Positions 29,372 to 38,417 of a stretch of DNA of 64,000 nt are shown piece after piece (positions within the stretch are counted from its first letter, which is position 1; each line of letters opens with the position of its first letter). The notes beneath the pieces were generated by a model. It ran no database searches and was not told the origin of the DNA. It saw nothing but the letters and a program-made list of their open reading frames with translations. Source of the DNA: Photobacterium proteolyticum (GTDB lineage Bacteria > Pseudomonadota > Gammaproteobacteria > Enterobacterales > Vibrionaceae); contig NZ_MJIL01000069.1 in the NCBI RefSeq assembly GCF_001939735.1, positions 285,845 to 349,844 of the forward strand, given 5' to 3'. A program made the translations under genes and the position numbers.

Positions 29372-30763
29372 TTATGCTTCAACAGGTTTCGCGTCTGTCG
29401 CTTCTTCTTCGACAACTTTACCTTCTGCACCGTGCATCCAGCGGATAAGCTGATTTGAGCAAAGTAGTAGCAGTACACCGGCAATTGTTGCTGCAATTGC
29501 AATACCGCTGAAGATTGCCATTGGACCTGCTTCACCCACTTGTGAACCGATGATACCGGCTACATAGTTAGCAATTGCGTTAAAGCCGAACCATGCACCC
29601 ATCATCAAAGATGCAAGGCGTAGCGGGGCAAGTTTGGTTACCATTGACAGGCCGATTGGTGATAGGCAAAGCTCACCCAGTGTGTGGAAGAAGTATGCAC
29701 CTACTAGCCACATCATTGATGTCTTAACAGTAAGATCGCCACCTTGCTGCATAACCGCACCGATCATGCATAGGAAACCTACCGCAAGGAAGAAAAGACC
29801 CATCGCAAATTTAATTGGTGAGCTTGGCTCTTTAGGGCCCATTTTCACCCAGATAGAAGCGATGATCGGAGCAAGCGTGATTACAAAGAACGGGTTCAGA
29901 GACTGGAACCATGCTGCTGGTACTTCAAAGCTACCAATCATACGGTCAGTATATTGCTGAGAGAAGATGTTCATCAGACCACCGGCTTGTTCGAAGCCAG
30001 CCCAGAAAATAACCACGAACAGACCCATGATCATGATAACTTTCATGCGATCGCGTTCTTGCTTGGTTAGCGGCTCTTGTTTACCGGATTTGTTCATCGC
30101 GGCGGCACGCTTGGCTGCAGGTTCTTTACCGATATTGCCCAATAGACGTTCAGCAAACACCATCTGAGTAACTAGGCTGATAACCATACCGATACCGGCA
30201 GTCAGGAAGCCTGCCTTCCAGCCGTAAGCCGCTGATGCAGCACCTGCAATAATACCCGCAAGTAGTGAACCAAGGTTGATACCCATGTAGAAGATAGTGA
30301 AAGCGCCGTCACGACGGTTATCACCATCTTCGTACAAGTCACCTACCATGGTTGAAATGTTCGGCTTGAACATACCGTTACCAATGATCAGCAGGCCCAG
30401 ACCCAGGTAGAAAGCAGTAACTGAGTGCGGGTCGACCATGCTATTTGGTAGTGCCAGGGTGAACTGGCCGAGAGCCATCAGGACACCACCAATAATGATT
30501 GAGCGGCGCTGACCTAGGAAGTTATCGGCAATCCATCCACCAATTAGAGGAGTGATGTAGACGAGACCGGTGTAGATGCCATAGAGGTTGAGTGCGTCTT
30601 GAGTCGACCAGCCAAGGCCGCCGTTGATGGTTTTATCTGTCAGATAAAGCACCAAAATCGCGCGCATGGCATAGTAAGAAAATCGTTCCCAAAGTTCTGT
30701 ACCAAACAGTAGAAACAAACCTTTAGGGTGGCCAAGCAATGTACCACTTCTCAGATTGCTCAT
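29372..30763 (-). CDS. Proton-dependent di/tripeptide permease (POT family)
   Basis: Major-facilitator peptide/H+ symporter in the inner membrane. The 463-aa protein begins MSNLRSGTLLGHPKGLF and has the POT ExxER motif (Glu23, Glu26, Arg27), FYMGINLGSL (PTR2 signature) and about twelve to fourteen membrane helices. It resembles DtpA/DtpB/YdgR-type transporters; which one cannot be settled by eye. The start at 30763 is preceded by AGAGAA; an upstream in-frame start at 30823 adds an unlikely tail. Its upstream region is unusually C/A-rich on the coding strand (see 30945-31070). Confidence 0.92.
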   Translation of the reverse strand: MSNLRSGTLLGHPKGLFLLFGTELWERFSYYAMRAILVLYLTDKTINGGLGWSTQDALNLYGIYTGLVYITPLIGGWIADNFLGQRRSIIIGGVLMALGQFTLALPNSMVDPHSVTAFYLGLGLLIIGNGMFKPNISTMVGDLYEDGDNRRDGAFTIFYMGINLGSLLAGIIAGAASAAYGWKAGFLTAGIGMVISLVTQMVFAERLLGNIGKEPAAKRAAAMNKSGKQEPLTKQERDRMKVIMIMGLFVVIFWAGFEQAGGLMNIFSQQYTDRMIGSFEVPAAWFQSLNPFFVITLAPIIASIWVKMGPKEPSSPIKFAMGLFFLAVGFLCMIGAVMQQGGDLTVKTSMMWLVGAYFFHTLGELCLSPIGLSMVTKLAPLRLASLMMGAWFGFNAIANYVAGIIGSQVGEAGPMAIFSGIAIAATIAGVLLLLCSNQLIRWMHGAEGKVVEEEATDAKPVEA

Positions 30764-31175
30764 AATTATTCTCTGTGTTGAGTTGTATGTGTGATTGCAA
30801 ATTCGGCTCTTTTTATAAAGCACAAACTTTTAAACTGCAAATTTTCACATTTGCAGAACAAATGAAAAACAATGTAAACCTTTGATTTGTAAGTGGTTGC
30901 ATATCATTTGGTCAAAAATGAAATCTCAGATTTACATGGCTCGTTTGGTGTATAATTCTGGTTTTTCTGTTTGGTGTGGATGTATATTTTGTTTTTTGTT
31001 TTTAAGTTGGTGCTTTGTGTTGCATTTTTGTGTTTTTAATGGTTGTTACAATTGTGGCGGGTGTTTGGAGAGAATCTGATGTGATATCAACCACTTTGGA
31101 ATAAGTTGTTCTTTGTTTATCAGTACTTATAATTTAGGGAGTGTTTCAGTTGGCGTGAATTAGGCTAAGAAAATT
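30764..31175. other. dtp/rfaH divergent intergenic region with strong strand asymmetry
   Basis: A 412-base spacer. Between about 30945 and 31070 the plus strand is almost free of C and rich in T and G, so the minus strand (the dtp leader strand) is C/A-rich and G-poor, the composition of Rho loading sites. A 65-codon open frame here is low complexity and not believed to be a gene. The rfaH promoter lies at the right end. Confidence 0.55.
31106..31133 (+). promoter_or_regulatory. Probable rfaH promoter
   Basis: TTGTTC (31106-31111) and a perfect TATAAT (31128-31133) are 16 bases apart, 42 bases before the rfaH ATG. Confidence 0.6.
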
Positions 31176-31673
31176 ATGAAAGATTGGTACCTCCTATATT
31201 GTAAGCGCAGCGAGCAGGAGCGCGCAGTGATCAATCTTGATCGCCAAGGTGTTGAGTGTTACTACCCTCAGGTGACAGTGCAAAAAATTGTCAGGGGCAA
31301 GCGAACGGAATGTTCCGAACCCCTGTTTCCGGGTTATATGTTTGTTTATTTCGACCCGGAAGAGATCAGCTATACCACCATCCGCTCAACACGCGGAGTG
31401 GCTAGCTTTATTCGCCAGGGTGCCAAGCCCCAAACTGTTCAGCCGGACCTGATCTACGGCTTGATGATGAACGAAGACAGTGAAGAGCATCAGGTGAAAC
31501 TGTCAAGCTTCCCTCAACCAGGTGAAAGCCTGAAGTTGACTCAGGGGCAGTTCAAGGGTATTGAAGCGATTTACCAGGAGCCTGATGGCGAGAAACGTTC
31601 ATTTATGCTGATTAACCTGCTGGGTAAGCCGGTGAAAGTTAGTGTTCAAAATGAAGATATTGTGAAGAAATAA
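31176..31673 (+). CDS. rfaH: Transcription antitermination protein RfaH
   Basis: NusG paralogue that binds RNA polymerase paused at ops sites and enhances transcription of long LPS, capsule and secretion operons. The 165 aa open MKDWYLLYCKRSEQERAVINL and keep the N-terminal NGN fold (PLFPGYMFVYFDPE, TTIRSTRGVASFIRQG) and a C-terminal KOW region. The family usually has about 162 residues. It is followed by a compact palindrome and galU, both genes serving surface glycan output. The wecA-ugd-manB region in this window is a possible neighbour of its targets, but no convincing ops site was found. Confidence 0.94.
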   Translation: MKDWYLLYCKRSEQERAVINLDRQGVECYYPQVTVQKIVRGKRTECSEPLFPGYMFVYFDPEEISYTTIRSTRGVASFIRQGAKPQTVQPDLIYGLMMNEDSEEHQVKLSSFPQPGESLKLTQGQFKGIEAIYQEPDGEKRSFMLINLLGKPVKVSVQNEDIVKK

Positions 31674-31674
31674 T

Positions 31675-31692
31675 TGGCAGTGTTCACTGCCA
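31675..31692. other. Palindrome after the rfaH stop
   Basis: TGGCAGTG, TT, CACTGCCA: a perfect 8-bp stem starting two bases past the stop codon, with no T-run. It could be a transcript 3'-end stabiliser or a pause site before galU. Confidence 0.5.
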
Positions 31693-31760
31693 GAGACGGT
31701 GTCGATAGTTTAACCACAGTTTGTTATAGTTTGCCCGATTATTGATTAATGGAATTAAGA

Positions 31761-32669
31761 ATGTCTAATACTTCCCCTGTTCGTAAGGCGGTGATCCCTG
31801 TCGCCGGTCTCGGTACGCGTATGTTGCCTGCAACTAAGGCGATCCCCAAAGAGATGCTGCCAATCGTTGACAAGCCTCTGATCCAATATGTAGTGAATGA
31901 GTGTGTGGCGGCTGGTATCAAAGAGATTGTGCTGGTTACTCACTCATCGAAAAACTCGATTGAGAACCATTTTGATACCTCTTTCGAGCTGGAAGCAACG
32001 TTAGAAAAACGTGTTAAGCGTCAGTTGCTTGATGAAGTACAGAGCATTTGTCCTAAAGATGTCACGATTATGCATGTCCGTCAGGGACAGGCAAAAGGTC
32101 TGGGGCATGCAGTCCTTTGTGCCCATCCGCTGGTAGGAGACGAGCCGTTTGCCGTTGTTCTGCCTGATGTTATTTTGGATGATGCGGCCAGCGATCTGCG
32201 TAAGGAAAATATGGCTGCGATGGTAACGGCCTTTAATGAGACCGAGGTTAGCCAGGTCATGGTTGAACCTGTGCCAATGTCAGAGGTGTCGAGCTATGGT
32301 GTGGCTGATATCAATGGTTCTGAGCTGAACCCGGGTGAATCTGCGCCAATGACCAAGGTTGTTGAAAAGCCGGATCGGGAAGAAGCGCCGTCAAATCTGG
32401 CAATCGTCGGCCGCTATGTATTGCCGGCAGAGATTTGGGGACTGCTTGAAAGAACGCCTGTTGGTGCTGGTGATGAAATTCAGTTGACTGATGCCATTGA
32501 CATGTTGATGGAAACCAAGCAAGTCAATGCTTTTCATATGTCGGGGAAGAGCCACGATTGCGGAAGCAAGCTAGGCTACATGCAGGCGTTTGTTGAGTAT
32601 GGTATTCGCCACGGGACCCTTGGCGAAGATTTTAAAGCCTACCTGAAAGACGTGGTAAAAACGCTATAA
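31761..32669 (+). CDS. galU: UTP-glucose-1-phosphate uridylyltransferase
   Basis: Makes UDP-glucose from UTP and glucose-1-phosphate, feeding LPS core, capsule and Ugd. The protein of 302 aa opens [20 protein letters not shown] with the nucleotidyltransferase loop [20 protein letters not shown], then [43 protein letters not shown] and [18 protein letters not shown]. Start is set at 31761 (GGA seven bases upstream); an in-frame ATG at 31749 adds four residues. Ends with a GCGAGAG-type terminator. Confidence 0.96.
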   Translation: MSNTSPVRKAVIPVAGLGTRMLPATKAIPKEMLPIVDKPLIQYVVNECVAAGIKEIVLVTHSSKNSIENHFDTSFELEATLEKRVKRQLLDEVQSICPKDVTIMHVRQGQAKGLGHAVLCAHPLVGDEPFAVVLPDVILDDAASDLRKENMAAMVTAFNETEVSQVMVEPVPMSEVSSYGVADINGSELNPGESAPMTKVVEKPDREEAPSNLAIVGRYVLPAEIWGLLERTPVGAGDEIQLTDAIDMLMETKQVNAFHMSGKSHDCGSKLGYMQAFVEYGIRHGTLGEDFKAYLKDVVKTL

Positions 32670-32703
32670 GTAGCGAGTTTCAGGAAAAACCGGCTCTAGA
32701 CTC

Positions 32704-32735
32704 AAAAAAGCGAGAGGTGTAAATCTCTCGCTTTT
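32704..32735. terminator. GCGAGAG-type terminator between galU and folD
   Basis: AAAAAGCGAGAG pairs with CTCTCGCTTTT across an eight-base loop. The arms match the terminators at 19654 and 29294, although the inner base pairs differ. Bidirectional between convergent genes. Confidence 0.9.
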
Positions 32736-32770
32736 CTTTATATTCGACTTACGTACTTTGGTACTGCCTT

Positions 32771-32784
32771 TAGATCCTAGCCCC
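32771..32784. repeat. CTAG-rich dispersed word before the folD stop
   Basis: TAGATCCTAGCCCC is the reverse complement of GGGGCTAGGATCTA, kin to the 29349 and 20624 words. It lies immediately next to the folD stop codon. Confidence 0.45.
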
Positions 32785-33642
32785 TTAGTCCGAATGATAC
32801 TGCTCACAGGCGAGCAGGGTGTTTTCTATTAACGTAGCGACTGTCATTGGTCCGACTCCCCCCGGTACCGGAGTAATGTGGCGAGCTTTCTCACGGGCGA
32901 TATCGTATTCAACATCACCGACTAGCTTGCCGCTGTCTAATCGGTTGATACCGACATCCATAATGGTAGCGCCTTCTTTGATCCACTCGCCCGGAATGAA
33001 GTTAGGTTTGCCGACGGCAATAATCAGGATATCGGCCTGACGAACATGCTGCTCCAAGTTTTTGGTAAAGCGGTGGCAGGTTGTTGTTGTGGCGCCTGCA
33101 AGCAGCAGCTCAAGTGTCATCGGACGGCCGACAATGTTGGATGCTCCGACAATAACGGCGTGCTTACCTCGAACGGCGATGTTATAGCGTTCAAGCAGTG
33201 TCATTACGCCTTTGGGGGTGCAGGAGCGGAGCTTAGGAATACGCTGACACAGGCGGCCGACATTATACGGGTGGAAGCCATCGACATCTTTCTCCGGATC
33301 GATTTGCTCAATGACCTTGGTGGTATCTATACCGGCAGGTAAAGGCAACTGAACTAAGATGCCGTCGATTTCTTTATCATTATTGAGTTCATCGATCAGA
33401 GCCAGCAGCTCAGTCTCGGAGGTTGCAGCCGGCAGGTCAAATGACTTAGAAATAAAGCCGACTTCATCACAGGCTTTACGCTTGCTGCCGACATAAATTT
33501 GAGATGCCGGATCCTGTCCAACAAGCACAACGGCTAAACCTGGGGCACGCAAACCCGCATCCACTCGTGCTTTAACACGGGCAGCAACTTCTTGTCGAAC
33601 GGTCTGGGAGATGAGTTTTCCATCAATAATTTGAGCGGCCAT
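32785..33642 (-). CDS. folD: Methylenetetrahydrofolate dehydrogenase / methenyl-THF cyclohydrolase
   Basis: NADP-dependent bifunctional enzyme producing 10-formyl-THF for purines and initiator tRNA. The 285 aa open [19 protein letters not shown]; motifs include [13 protein letters not shown] (catalytic Lys), [35 protein letters not shown] (NADP loop) and [13 protein letters not shown] near the end. Start set at 33642 with GGATAA upstream; 40 further in-frame codons contain the PurR box and are not coding. A tRNA gene lies upstream on the other strand. Confidence 0.96.
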   Translation of the reverse strand: MAAQIIDGKLISQTVRQEVAARVKARVDAGLRAPGLAVVLVGQDPASQIYVGSKRKACDEVGFISKSFDLPAATSETELLALIDELNNDKEIDGILVQLPLPAGIDTTKVIEQIDPEKDVDGFHPYNVGRLCQRIPKLRSCTPKGVMTLLERYNIAVRGKHAVIVGASNIVGRPMTLELLLAGATTTTCHRFTKNLEQHVRQADILIIAVGKPNFIPGEWIKEGATIMDVGINRLDSGKLVGDVEYDIAREKARHITPVPGGVGPMTVATLIENTLLACEQYHSD

Positions 33643-33709
33643 GATTATCCTTTGGGCTGTAGTTAACGGAGCTTTCACATTGTCGCAAAGAATGTGACCA
33701 AGATCCACA

Positions 33710-33725
33710 GCGCAAACGTTTGCTT
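33710..33725. promoter_or_regulatory. PurR box upstream of folD
   Basis: GCGCAAACGTTTGCTT carries the strong PurR core GCAAACGTTTGC, 68 bases before the folD ATG on the minus strand. It is closer to the E. coli consensus than the cvpA box. Its minus-strand right half (TTTGCG) could overlap the folD -35. Confidence 0.75.
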
Positions 33726-33931
33726 TGTTCCTTTTTAGGCAATACAAATGCTTTTCTTTCACAAGATTATGGTTGAAGCAAAATCGACGGACTGGTGTGT
33801 GTAGATGATTAGGTTTGTTGCTGGCGACGCGTTGAGAGCTGCAAAAAAGGCAGTTAAGTACTGAAATTAATGCAAATTGTTGTTACTTTGAGCACTTGAT
33901 AGGAAGGGGGGCTAAATTCGGAGAAAAAGCG

Positions 33932-33959
33932 TTGACGTGACTGTCAGGGGACGTATAAT
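33932..33959 (+). promoter_or_regulatory. tRNA-Arg promoter
   Basis: TTGACG (33932-33937), a 16-base spacer and perfect TATAAT (33954-33959), followed by a G/C-rich discriminator (CCCGTCCCG), typical of stable-RNA promoters under stringent control. Confidence 0.85.
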
Positions 33960-33992
33960 CCCGTCCCGTAACTTATCGTTACATATAATGAT

Positions 33993-34069
33993 GCGCCCTT
34001 AGCTCAGTTGGATAGAGCACGTGCCTTCTAAGCATGTGGTCGCAGGTTCGAATCCTGCAGGGCGCGCCA
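33993..34069 (+). tRNA. tRNA-Arg (anticodon UCU)
   Basis: A 77-base cloverleaf: acceptor GCGCCCT with AGGGCGC, D-stem GCTC/GAGC, anticodon stem CGTGC/GCATG enclosing CTTCTAA with anticodon TCT, T-arm with GGTTCGAATCC, discriminator G and encoded CCA (34067-34069). It reads the AGA/AGG Arg codons. A strong promoter lies just upstream; no terminator was seen. Such tRNA genes often serve as integration sites, but the following sequence shows no integrase or duplicated 3' end. Confidence 0.98.
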
Positions 34070-34158
34070 TTTCCTCTCTTTATTTATCTCCCTGTGTTCC
34101 GATTTAGTAAGTTCGCTCTTCGGCTGAGAGACTTTTACTGCGTATTACTGGTTTATCA

Positions 34159-34323
34159 CTATCGGATAACTCGCCCGGAATTGTTACCGGTTTTTCCTGT
34201 ACCGCCTTGGTGGTGTGCAGGTTGTCCACCAATTTCCTGAATCAATAGTGCTTGTAGTGCTGCCATTTCTCTTGGGTTTGATGGGTGCCAGGAAGCAATG
34301 ACCTTCGCTTTATTCCTTTTCAT
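34159..34323 (-). CDS. Hypothetical 54-aa protein downstream of tRNA-Arg
   Basis: Not recognised. The frame from the ATG at 34323 has AAGGA eight bases upstream. The peptide opens MKRNKAKVIASWHPSN, has an Ala/Leu-rich stretch that may be helical (about 20-32), and ends in Gly/His/Gln-rich residues. No signal peptide, membrane helix or metal site is evident. It lies alone, opposite in direction to the tRNA and tig. It may be a real small protein or chance; the ribosome site is the only positive evidence. Confidence 0.4.
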   Translation of the reverse strand: MKRNKAKVIASWHPSNPREMAALQALLIQEIGGQPAHHQGGTGKTGNNSGRVIR

Positions 34324-34636
34324 ATTGATATCCTTGTAGTCGAGCAATATATCCTTGCCTGTTAGTGCTAACTCAAATGATATCTCTGATGGTTTGCACC
34401 TAGTGTGCTCATTGTTGCTTATTTAGAATCTTTTTGATCGTTTCATTTGAAGGAGCCAGTTAGTAGTGCTCCAGTCTGAACATAAAATCGGCATTCATGA
34501 GGCATTTGGCGCTGATATTCCAATTCTTTGTCAAAAAAACAGAAAAGGTAGGGAGATTTTTACAGTTTCTCCTTGAAAATGGATTTTTTGCCCCTATCTT
34601 GTGTGAAAGGTTTGATTGCGGTTGGGCTGACTCGTC
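34324..34636. other. Spacer between small ORF and tig promoter
   Basis: About 310 bases without a supported gene. It contains the probable promoter of the small minus-strand frame and short inverted words, but I see no terminator, operator or known element. Confidence 0.4.
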
Positions 34637-34665
34637 TCGACGACAGCGCTTCAGCTCGCTATAAT
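34637..34665 (+). promoter_or_regulatory. Probable tig promoter
   Basis: TCGACG (34637-34642) and perfect TATAAT (34660-34665) with a 17-base spacer and an ACCGCG discriminator. It would give a leader of about 175 bases before the tig start codon. Confidence 0.6.
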
Positions 34666-34674
34666 ACCGCGTTT

Positions 34675-34826
34675 TAATTTCTGGCTTCGTGGCTTTAAGG
34701 CCAAATAGATACAGAAATTATCAGAATTAAGGCGTTATGGTTTTTGCCTTGTCGTAAGCCATAACACGAAAGGATGCCACCGTCAGCATATGACTGATCG
34801 GCAACATCACTCAGAGAATGCTGAGT
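34675..34826 (+). promoter_or_regulatory. Four-hairpin structured leader of tig
   Basis: Consecutive stems in the tig 5' region: TAATTTCTG (34675-34683) with CAGAAATTA (34712-34720); GTTATGG (34734-34740) with CCATAAC (34759-34765), with an inner CTT/AAG; CCGTCAG (34780-34786) with CTGATCGG (34794-34801, one bulge); and ACTCAG (34809-34814) with CTGAGT (34821-34826). The last stem ends seven bases before the ribosome site GAGG. No known riboswitch class is recognised. It may control tig translation, or include a processed small RNA. Confidence 0.6.
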
Positions 34827-34846
34827 AAGTTTTGAGGTTAAATAAA

Positions 34847-36154
34847 ATGCAAGTTACCGTTGAAACCACTGAAGGCCTAGAACGCCATCTAACTATCACA
34901 GTTCCTGCTGCTAACATTGAAGATGCAGTAACAGCTGAACTGAAGAAAATTGCTAAGAATCGTCGTTTCGATGGTTTCCGTCCAGGTAAAGCTCCGTTGA
35001 AAATGGTTGCTCGTATGTTTGGCGCTTCAGTTCGTCAAGACATCCTTGGTGAAGTGATGCAGCGTCACTACATCGAAGCAATTGTTAAAGAAAAAATCAA
35101 CCCAGCAGGCGCGCCTACTTTCACTCCAGTTGAAATCGCTGAAGGTAAAGATCTAGTATTTAAAGCGTCTTTCGAAGTATTCCCAGAGATCGAACTAGCT
35201 GGCCTAGACAAGATCACTGTTGAAAAGCCAGCAGTAGAAGTTAAAGACGAAGACGTTGAGACTATGCTGGACACGCTACGCAAGCAGCAGGCAACTTGGT
35301 CTGAAGTTGAAGAAGCAGCAGTTGCAGACAGCCGCGTAACAATCGACTTCACCGGTTCTGTAGACGGCGAAGAATTCGAAGGCGGTAAAGCAGAAGGTTT
35401 CGCTCTTGCAATGGGCCAGGGCCGTATGATCCCAGGCTTCGAAGACGGTATCGTTGGTAAGAAAGCGGGTGACGAGTTCACTGTAGAAGTGACTTTCCCA
35501 GAAGAATACCATGCTGAGAACCTAAAAGGTAAAGCAGCGTCTTTCGTAATCAAACTACACAAAGTTGAAGCACAGGAACTACCTGAGCTAACTGAAGAGT
35601 TTGTTTCTAAGTTCGGTGTTGAAGACGGTTCTGTTGACGGTCTGAAAGCTGAAGTTCGTAAGAACATGGAGCGCGAGCTTAAGCAAGCGGTTAAAGGTCG
35701 TATCAAAGACCAGGTTCTTAACGGCCTAATCGAGCAGAACGACATCAACGTTCCTGCAGCGCTTATCGACCAGGAAATCAACGTTCTTCGCCAGCAGGCA
35801 ACTCAGCGCTTCGGCGGTGATGCTGCAAATGCACCTGAACTACCACGTGAACTGTTCGAAGAGCAGGCTAAGCGTCGTGTAGTAGTTGGTCTGCTTCTGG
35901 GTGAAGTGATCAAGTCAGAAGAGCTGAAAGCGGATGACGAGCGTGTTAAAGCGCTTATCTCTGAAATGGCTTCTGCATACGAAGATCCAACAGAAGTTGT
36001 TGCTTACTACGAGCAGAACGAGCAGATGATGAACAACATGCGCAACGTTGCTCTGGAAGAGCAGGCGATTGACGCACTTCTAGCTAAAGCACAGGTTTCT
36101 GACAAAGAAGTTAGCTTCAACGAGCTAATGAACCAGCAGCAGCCTGCAGCTTAA
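34847..36154 (+). CDS. tig: Trigger factor
   Basis: Ribosome-associated chaperone and peptidyl-prolyl isomerase that meets nascent chains at L23. The 435 aa include the ribosome-binding [10 protein letters not shown] signature (about residues 43-52), an FKBP-type PPIase domain (about 150-245, with [17 protein letters not shown] and [18 protein letters not shown]), and the helical C-terminal chaperone domain. Start ATG at 34847 with GAGG ten bases upstream; a TTG at 34832 is in frame but unneeded. It precedes clpP as in E. coli. Codon use is strongly biased, as for a highly expressed gene (visual impression). Confidence 0.97.
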   Translation: MQVTVETTEGLERHLTITVPAANIEDAVTAELKKIAKNRRFDGFRPGKAPLKMVARMFGASVRQDILGEVMQRHYIEAIVKEKINPAGAPTFTPVEIAEGKDLVFKASFEVFPEIELAGLDKITVEKPAVEVKDEDVETMLDTLRKQQATWSEVEEAAVADSRVTIDFTGSVDGEEFEGGKAEGFALAMGQGRMIPGFEDGIVGKKAGDEFTVEVTFPEEYHAENLKGKAASFVIKLHKVEAQELPELTEEFVSKFGVEDGSVDGLKAEVRKNMERELKQAVKGRIKDQVLNGLIEQNDINVPAALIDQEINVLRQQATQRFGGDAANAPELPRELFEEQAKRRVVVGLLLGEVIKSEELKADDERVKALISEMASAYEDPTEVVAYYEQNEQMMNNMRNVALEEQAIDALLAKAQVSDKEVSFNELMNQQQPAA

Positions 36155-36261
36155 TTTGCTGAAATTACTGTAGAGATTTGACTTTGTTTCAAATCTTCTG
36201 CTAACAATGGTCCGTGTGAGAGTAATTTCATTCGGGCCATTTATTTTAGGGAAATAACGTT

Positions 36262-36885
36262 ATGAGCTACCAAGACAACAACGCCATGTCGCCAATTATG
36301 AACGCGCTGGTACCTATGGTGGTCGAGCAGACTTCTCGTGGTGAGCGTTCTTACGACATCTATTCCCGACTGCTAAAAGAGCGTGTGATTTTTCTGACCG
36401 GTCAGGTAGAAGATCACATGGCCAACCTAGTGGTTGCGCAGCTTTTATTCCTTGAGTCTGAAAATCCAGACAAAGATATTTTTCTATACATCAATTCACC
36501 GGGTGGCTCGGTAACTGCCGGCATGTCAATTTATGACACCATGCAGCACATCAAGCCAAACGTGAGTACTTTCTGTATGGGTCAGGCTTGCTCAATGGGC
36601 GCCTTCCTGCTGGCTGGCGGTGCGCCGGGCAAACGTTTCTGTCTGCCTAACTCGCGCGTGATGATTCACCAGCCGCTAGGCGGTTTCCAGGGCCAGGCTT
36701 CTGATATTCAGATCCATGCTCAAGAAATTTTAACTATCAAGAAACGACTAAATAATCTGCTTGCCGAGCACACTGGCCAGCCGCTTGAGGTGGTTGAGCG
36801 CGATACAGATCGTGATAACTTCATGTCGGCAGAGCAAGCAGTCGAGTACGGCTTGGTAGATGCAGTTTTGAGTAACCGTGACTAA
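36262..36885 (+). CDS. clpP: ATP-dependent Clp protease proteolytic subunit
   Basis: Serine protease that forms the tetradecameric chamber for ClpX or ClpA. The 207 aa include a short N-terminal propeptide (about 13-14 residues), [13 protein letters not shown], catalytic Ser111 in GQACSMGAF, His136 in MIHQPLGG and Asp185 in ERDTDRD. Length matches E. coli ClpP. It is 107 bases after tig and 114 before clpX. RssB, coded at 28010-29143, would present RpoS to this protease. Confidence 0.97.
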   Translation: MSYQDNNAMSPIMNALVPMVVEQTSRGERSYDIYSRLLKERVIFLTGQVEDHMANLVVAQLLFLESENPDKDIFLYINSPGGSVTAGMSIYDTMQHIKPNVSTFCMGQACSMGAFLLAGGAPGKRFCLPNSRVMIHQPLGGFQGQASDIQIHAQEILTIKKRLNNLLAEHTGQPLEVVERDTDRDNFMSAEQAVEYGLVDAVLSNRD

Positions 36886-36999
36886 CTCTGTTTTTGGCTC
36901 CGTGGCACAGGTTTGCTGAGACGCGGAGCAAAATGATAAGAGTTGTTATACACTCAAAACAAGGCAATGATGGGTTGAGACCCAAAAAGAGGTTAGCGA

Positions 37000-38280
37000 A
37001 TGACAGATAAGCGAAAAGAGAGTGGTAGTGGAAAACTGCTGTACTGCTCTTTCTGCGGCAAAAGTCAACATGAAGTTCGCAAGCTGATTGCTGGCCCTTC
37101 TGTTTATATTTGCGATGAGTGCGTTGATCTATGCAACGATATTATTCGCGAAGAAATTAAAGAAGTGATGCCGAAGCGAGACGGCAGCGAACTTCCAACG
37201 CCACAGGAAATTCGTGCGAACCTGGATGATTACGTTATTGGTCAGAACCATGCGAAAAAGGTACTGGCAGTAGCGGTGTACAACCATTACAAACGTCTTC
37301 GAAATGGCGACACCACCAGTGACGGTGTAGAGCTGGGTAAGAGTAACATTCTGCTGATCGGCCCGACCGGTAGTGGTAAAACTCTACTGGCCGAAACACT
37401 GGCTCGTATGTTGGATGTACCGTTTACTATGGCTGATGCAACCACGCTGACAGAAGCGGGTTATGTCGGTGAAGATGTAGAAAATATCATCCAGAAATTG
37501 CTACAGAAGTGTGATTACGACGTAGCAAAAGCAGAACGTGGTATTGTATACATTGATGAAATCGACAAGATTTCACGTAAGTCAGACAACCCATCGATTA
37601 CCCGTGATGTATCGGGTGAAGGTGTTCAGCAGGCCTTGTTGAAACTGATCGAAGGTACTGTTGCCTCTGTTCCGCCACAAGGCGGCCGTAAGCACCCACA
37701 GCAGGAGTTCTTGCAGGTTGATACCTCTAAAATTCTATTTATCTGTGGTGGTGCATTTGCTGGTCTGGATAAAGTGGTTGATCAGCGTGTAGCAACCGGT
37801 ACAGGTATTGGTTTTGGTGCCGATGTTCGTTCTAAAGACGAGTCGCGCACACTGAGCGATCTGTTTGAGCAGGTTGAGCCGGAAGATTTGGTTAAGTACG
37901 GTCTGATCCCAGAGTTCATTGGTCGTCTGCCTGTCACGGCGATCCTGAACGAACTGGACGAAGATGCCCTGGTGCAGATCCTGCGCGAGCCGAAGAACGC
38001 ACTGACCAAGCAGTATGCCGCATTGCTTGAGCTGGAAAATGTCGAGCTTGAGTTCCGTGATGATGCGCTGGTAGCGATTGCCCGTAAGGCAATGGAGCGC
38101 AAAACCGGTGCTCGTGGTCTACGCTCGATCGTGGAAGCTGTTCTGCTAGATACCATGTACGAACTTCCTTCTGCAGAAGGCGTGAGCAAAGTAGTCATCG
38201 ATGAATCAGTCATCAAGGGCGAGTCCGACCCATTGCTGATTTATGAAAACACAGAAAATCAAGCAGCTGGCGCTGAATGA
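37000..38280 (+). CDS. clpX: ATP-dependent Clp protease ATP-binding subunit ClpX
   Basis: AAA+ unfoldase that feeds tagged substrates to ClpP. The 426 aa start with a zinc-binding domain (Cys16, Cys19, Cys38, Cys41), then Walker A GPTGSGKT (about residues 120-127), GYVGEDVEN pore region, Walker [10 protein letters not shown], the RKH loop with GGRKHPQQE, the IGF loop for ClpP binding (GTGIGFGA) and sensor 2 in GARGLRS. The ATG follows AAGAGG. A strong terminator separates it from lon. Confidence 0.97.
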   Translation: MTDKRKESGSGKLLYCSFCGKSQHEVRKLIAGPSVYICDECVDLCNDIIREEIKEVMPKRDGSELPTPQEIRANLDDYVIGQNHAKKVLAVAVYNHYKRLRNGDTTSDGVELGKSNILLIGPTGSGKTLLAETLARMLDVPFTMADATTLTEAGYVGEDVENIIQKLLQKCDYDVAKAERGIVYIDEIDKISRKSDNPSITRDVSGEGVQQALLKLIEGTVASVPPQGGRKHPQQEFLQVDTSKILFICGGAFAGLDKVVDQRVATGTGIGFGADVRSKDESRTLSDLFEQVEPEDLVKYGLIPEFIGRLPVTAILNELDEDALVQILREPKNALTKQYAALLELENVELEFRDDALVAIARKAMERKTGARGLRSIVEAVLLDTMYELPSAEGVSKVVIDESVIKGESDPLLIYENTENQAAGAE

Positions 38281-38306
38281 TTGTGTAATTACTGCTCATA
38301 ATGTTG

Positions 38307-38335
38307 AAAAAAAGGAGGCTTTTGCCTCCTTTTTT
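38307..38335 (+). terminator. clpX terminator
   Basis: AAAAAAGGAGGC pairs with GCCTCCTTTTTT around TTTT; a perfect intrinsic terminator 26 bases past the clpX stop. Confidence 0.95.
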
Positions 38336-38354
38336 ATTTTCTGTTACTTATCCC

Positions 38355-38383
38355 GTTGAATCTTTCTGCTTTACCCCCATATA
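38355..38383 (+). promoter_or_regulatory. Sigma-32 heat-shock promoter of lon
   Basis: GTTGAA (38355-38360) and CCCCATATA (38375-38383) with 14 bases between match the sigma-32 pattern and closely resemble the E. coli lon promoter. It lies 35 bases before the lon ATG. Confidence 0.9.
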
Positions 38384-38417
38384 CTCAGTAAAGAGATTGA
38401 ACGGAAGAGAGAAGAAT

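Noticed and set aside
30882-31079. A 65-codon open frame before rfaH
   Set aside because: Low-complexity T/G-rich sequence, odd Cys/Phe/Trp-rich peptide, no ribosome site; explained by strand-biased composition.
33993-34069. tRNA-Arg as an integration site with a downstream island
   Set aside because: No integrase, no repeated tRNA 3' end and no foreign-looking genes before tig.
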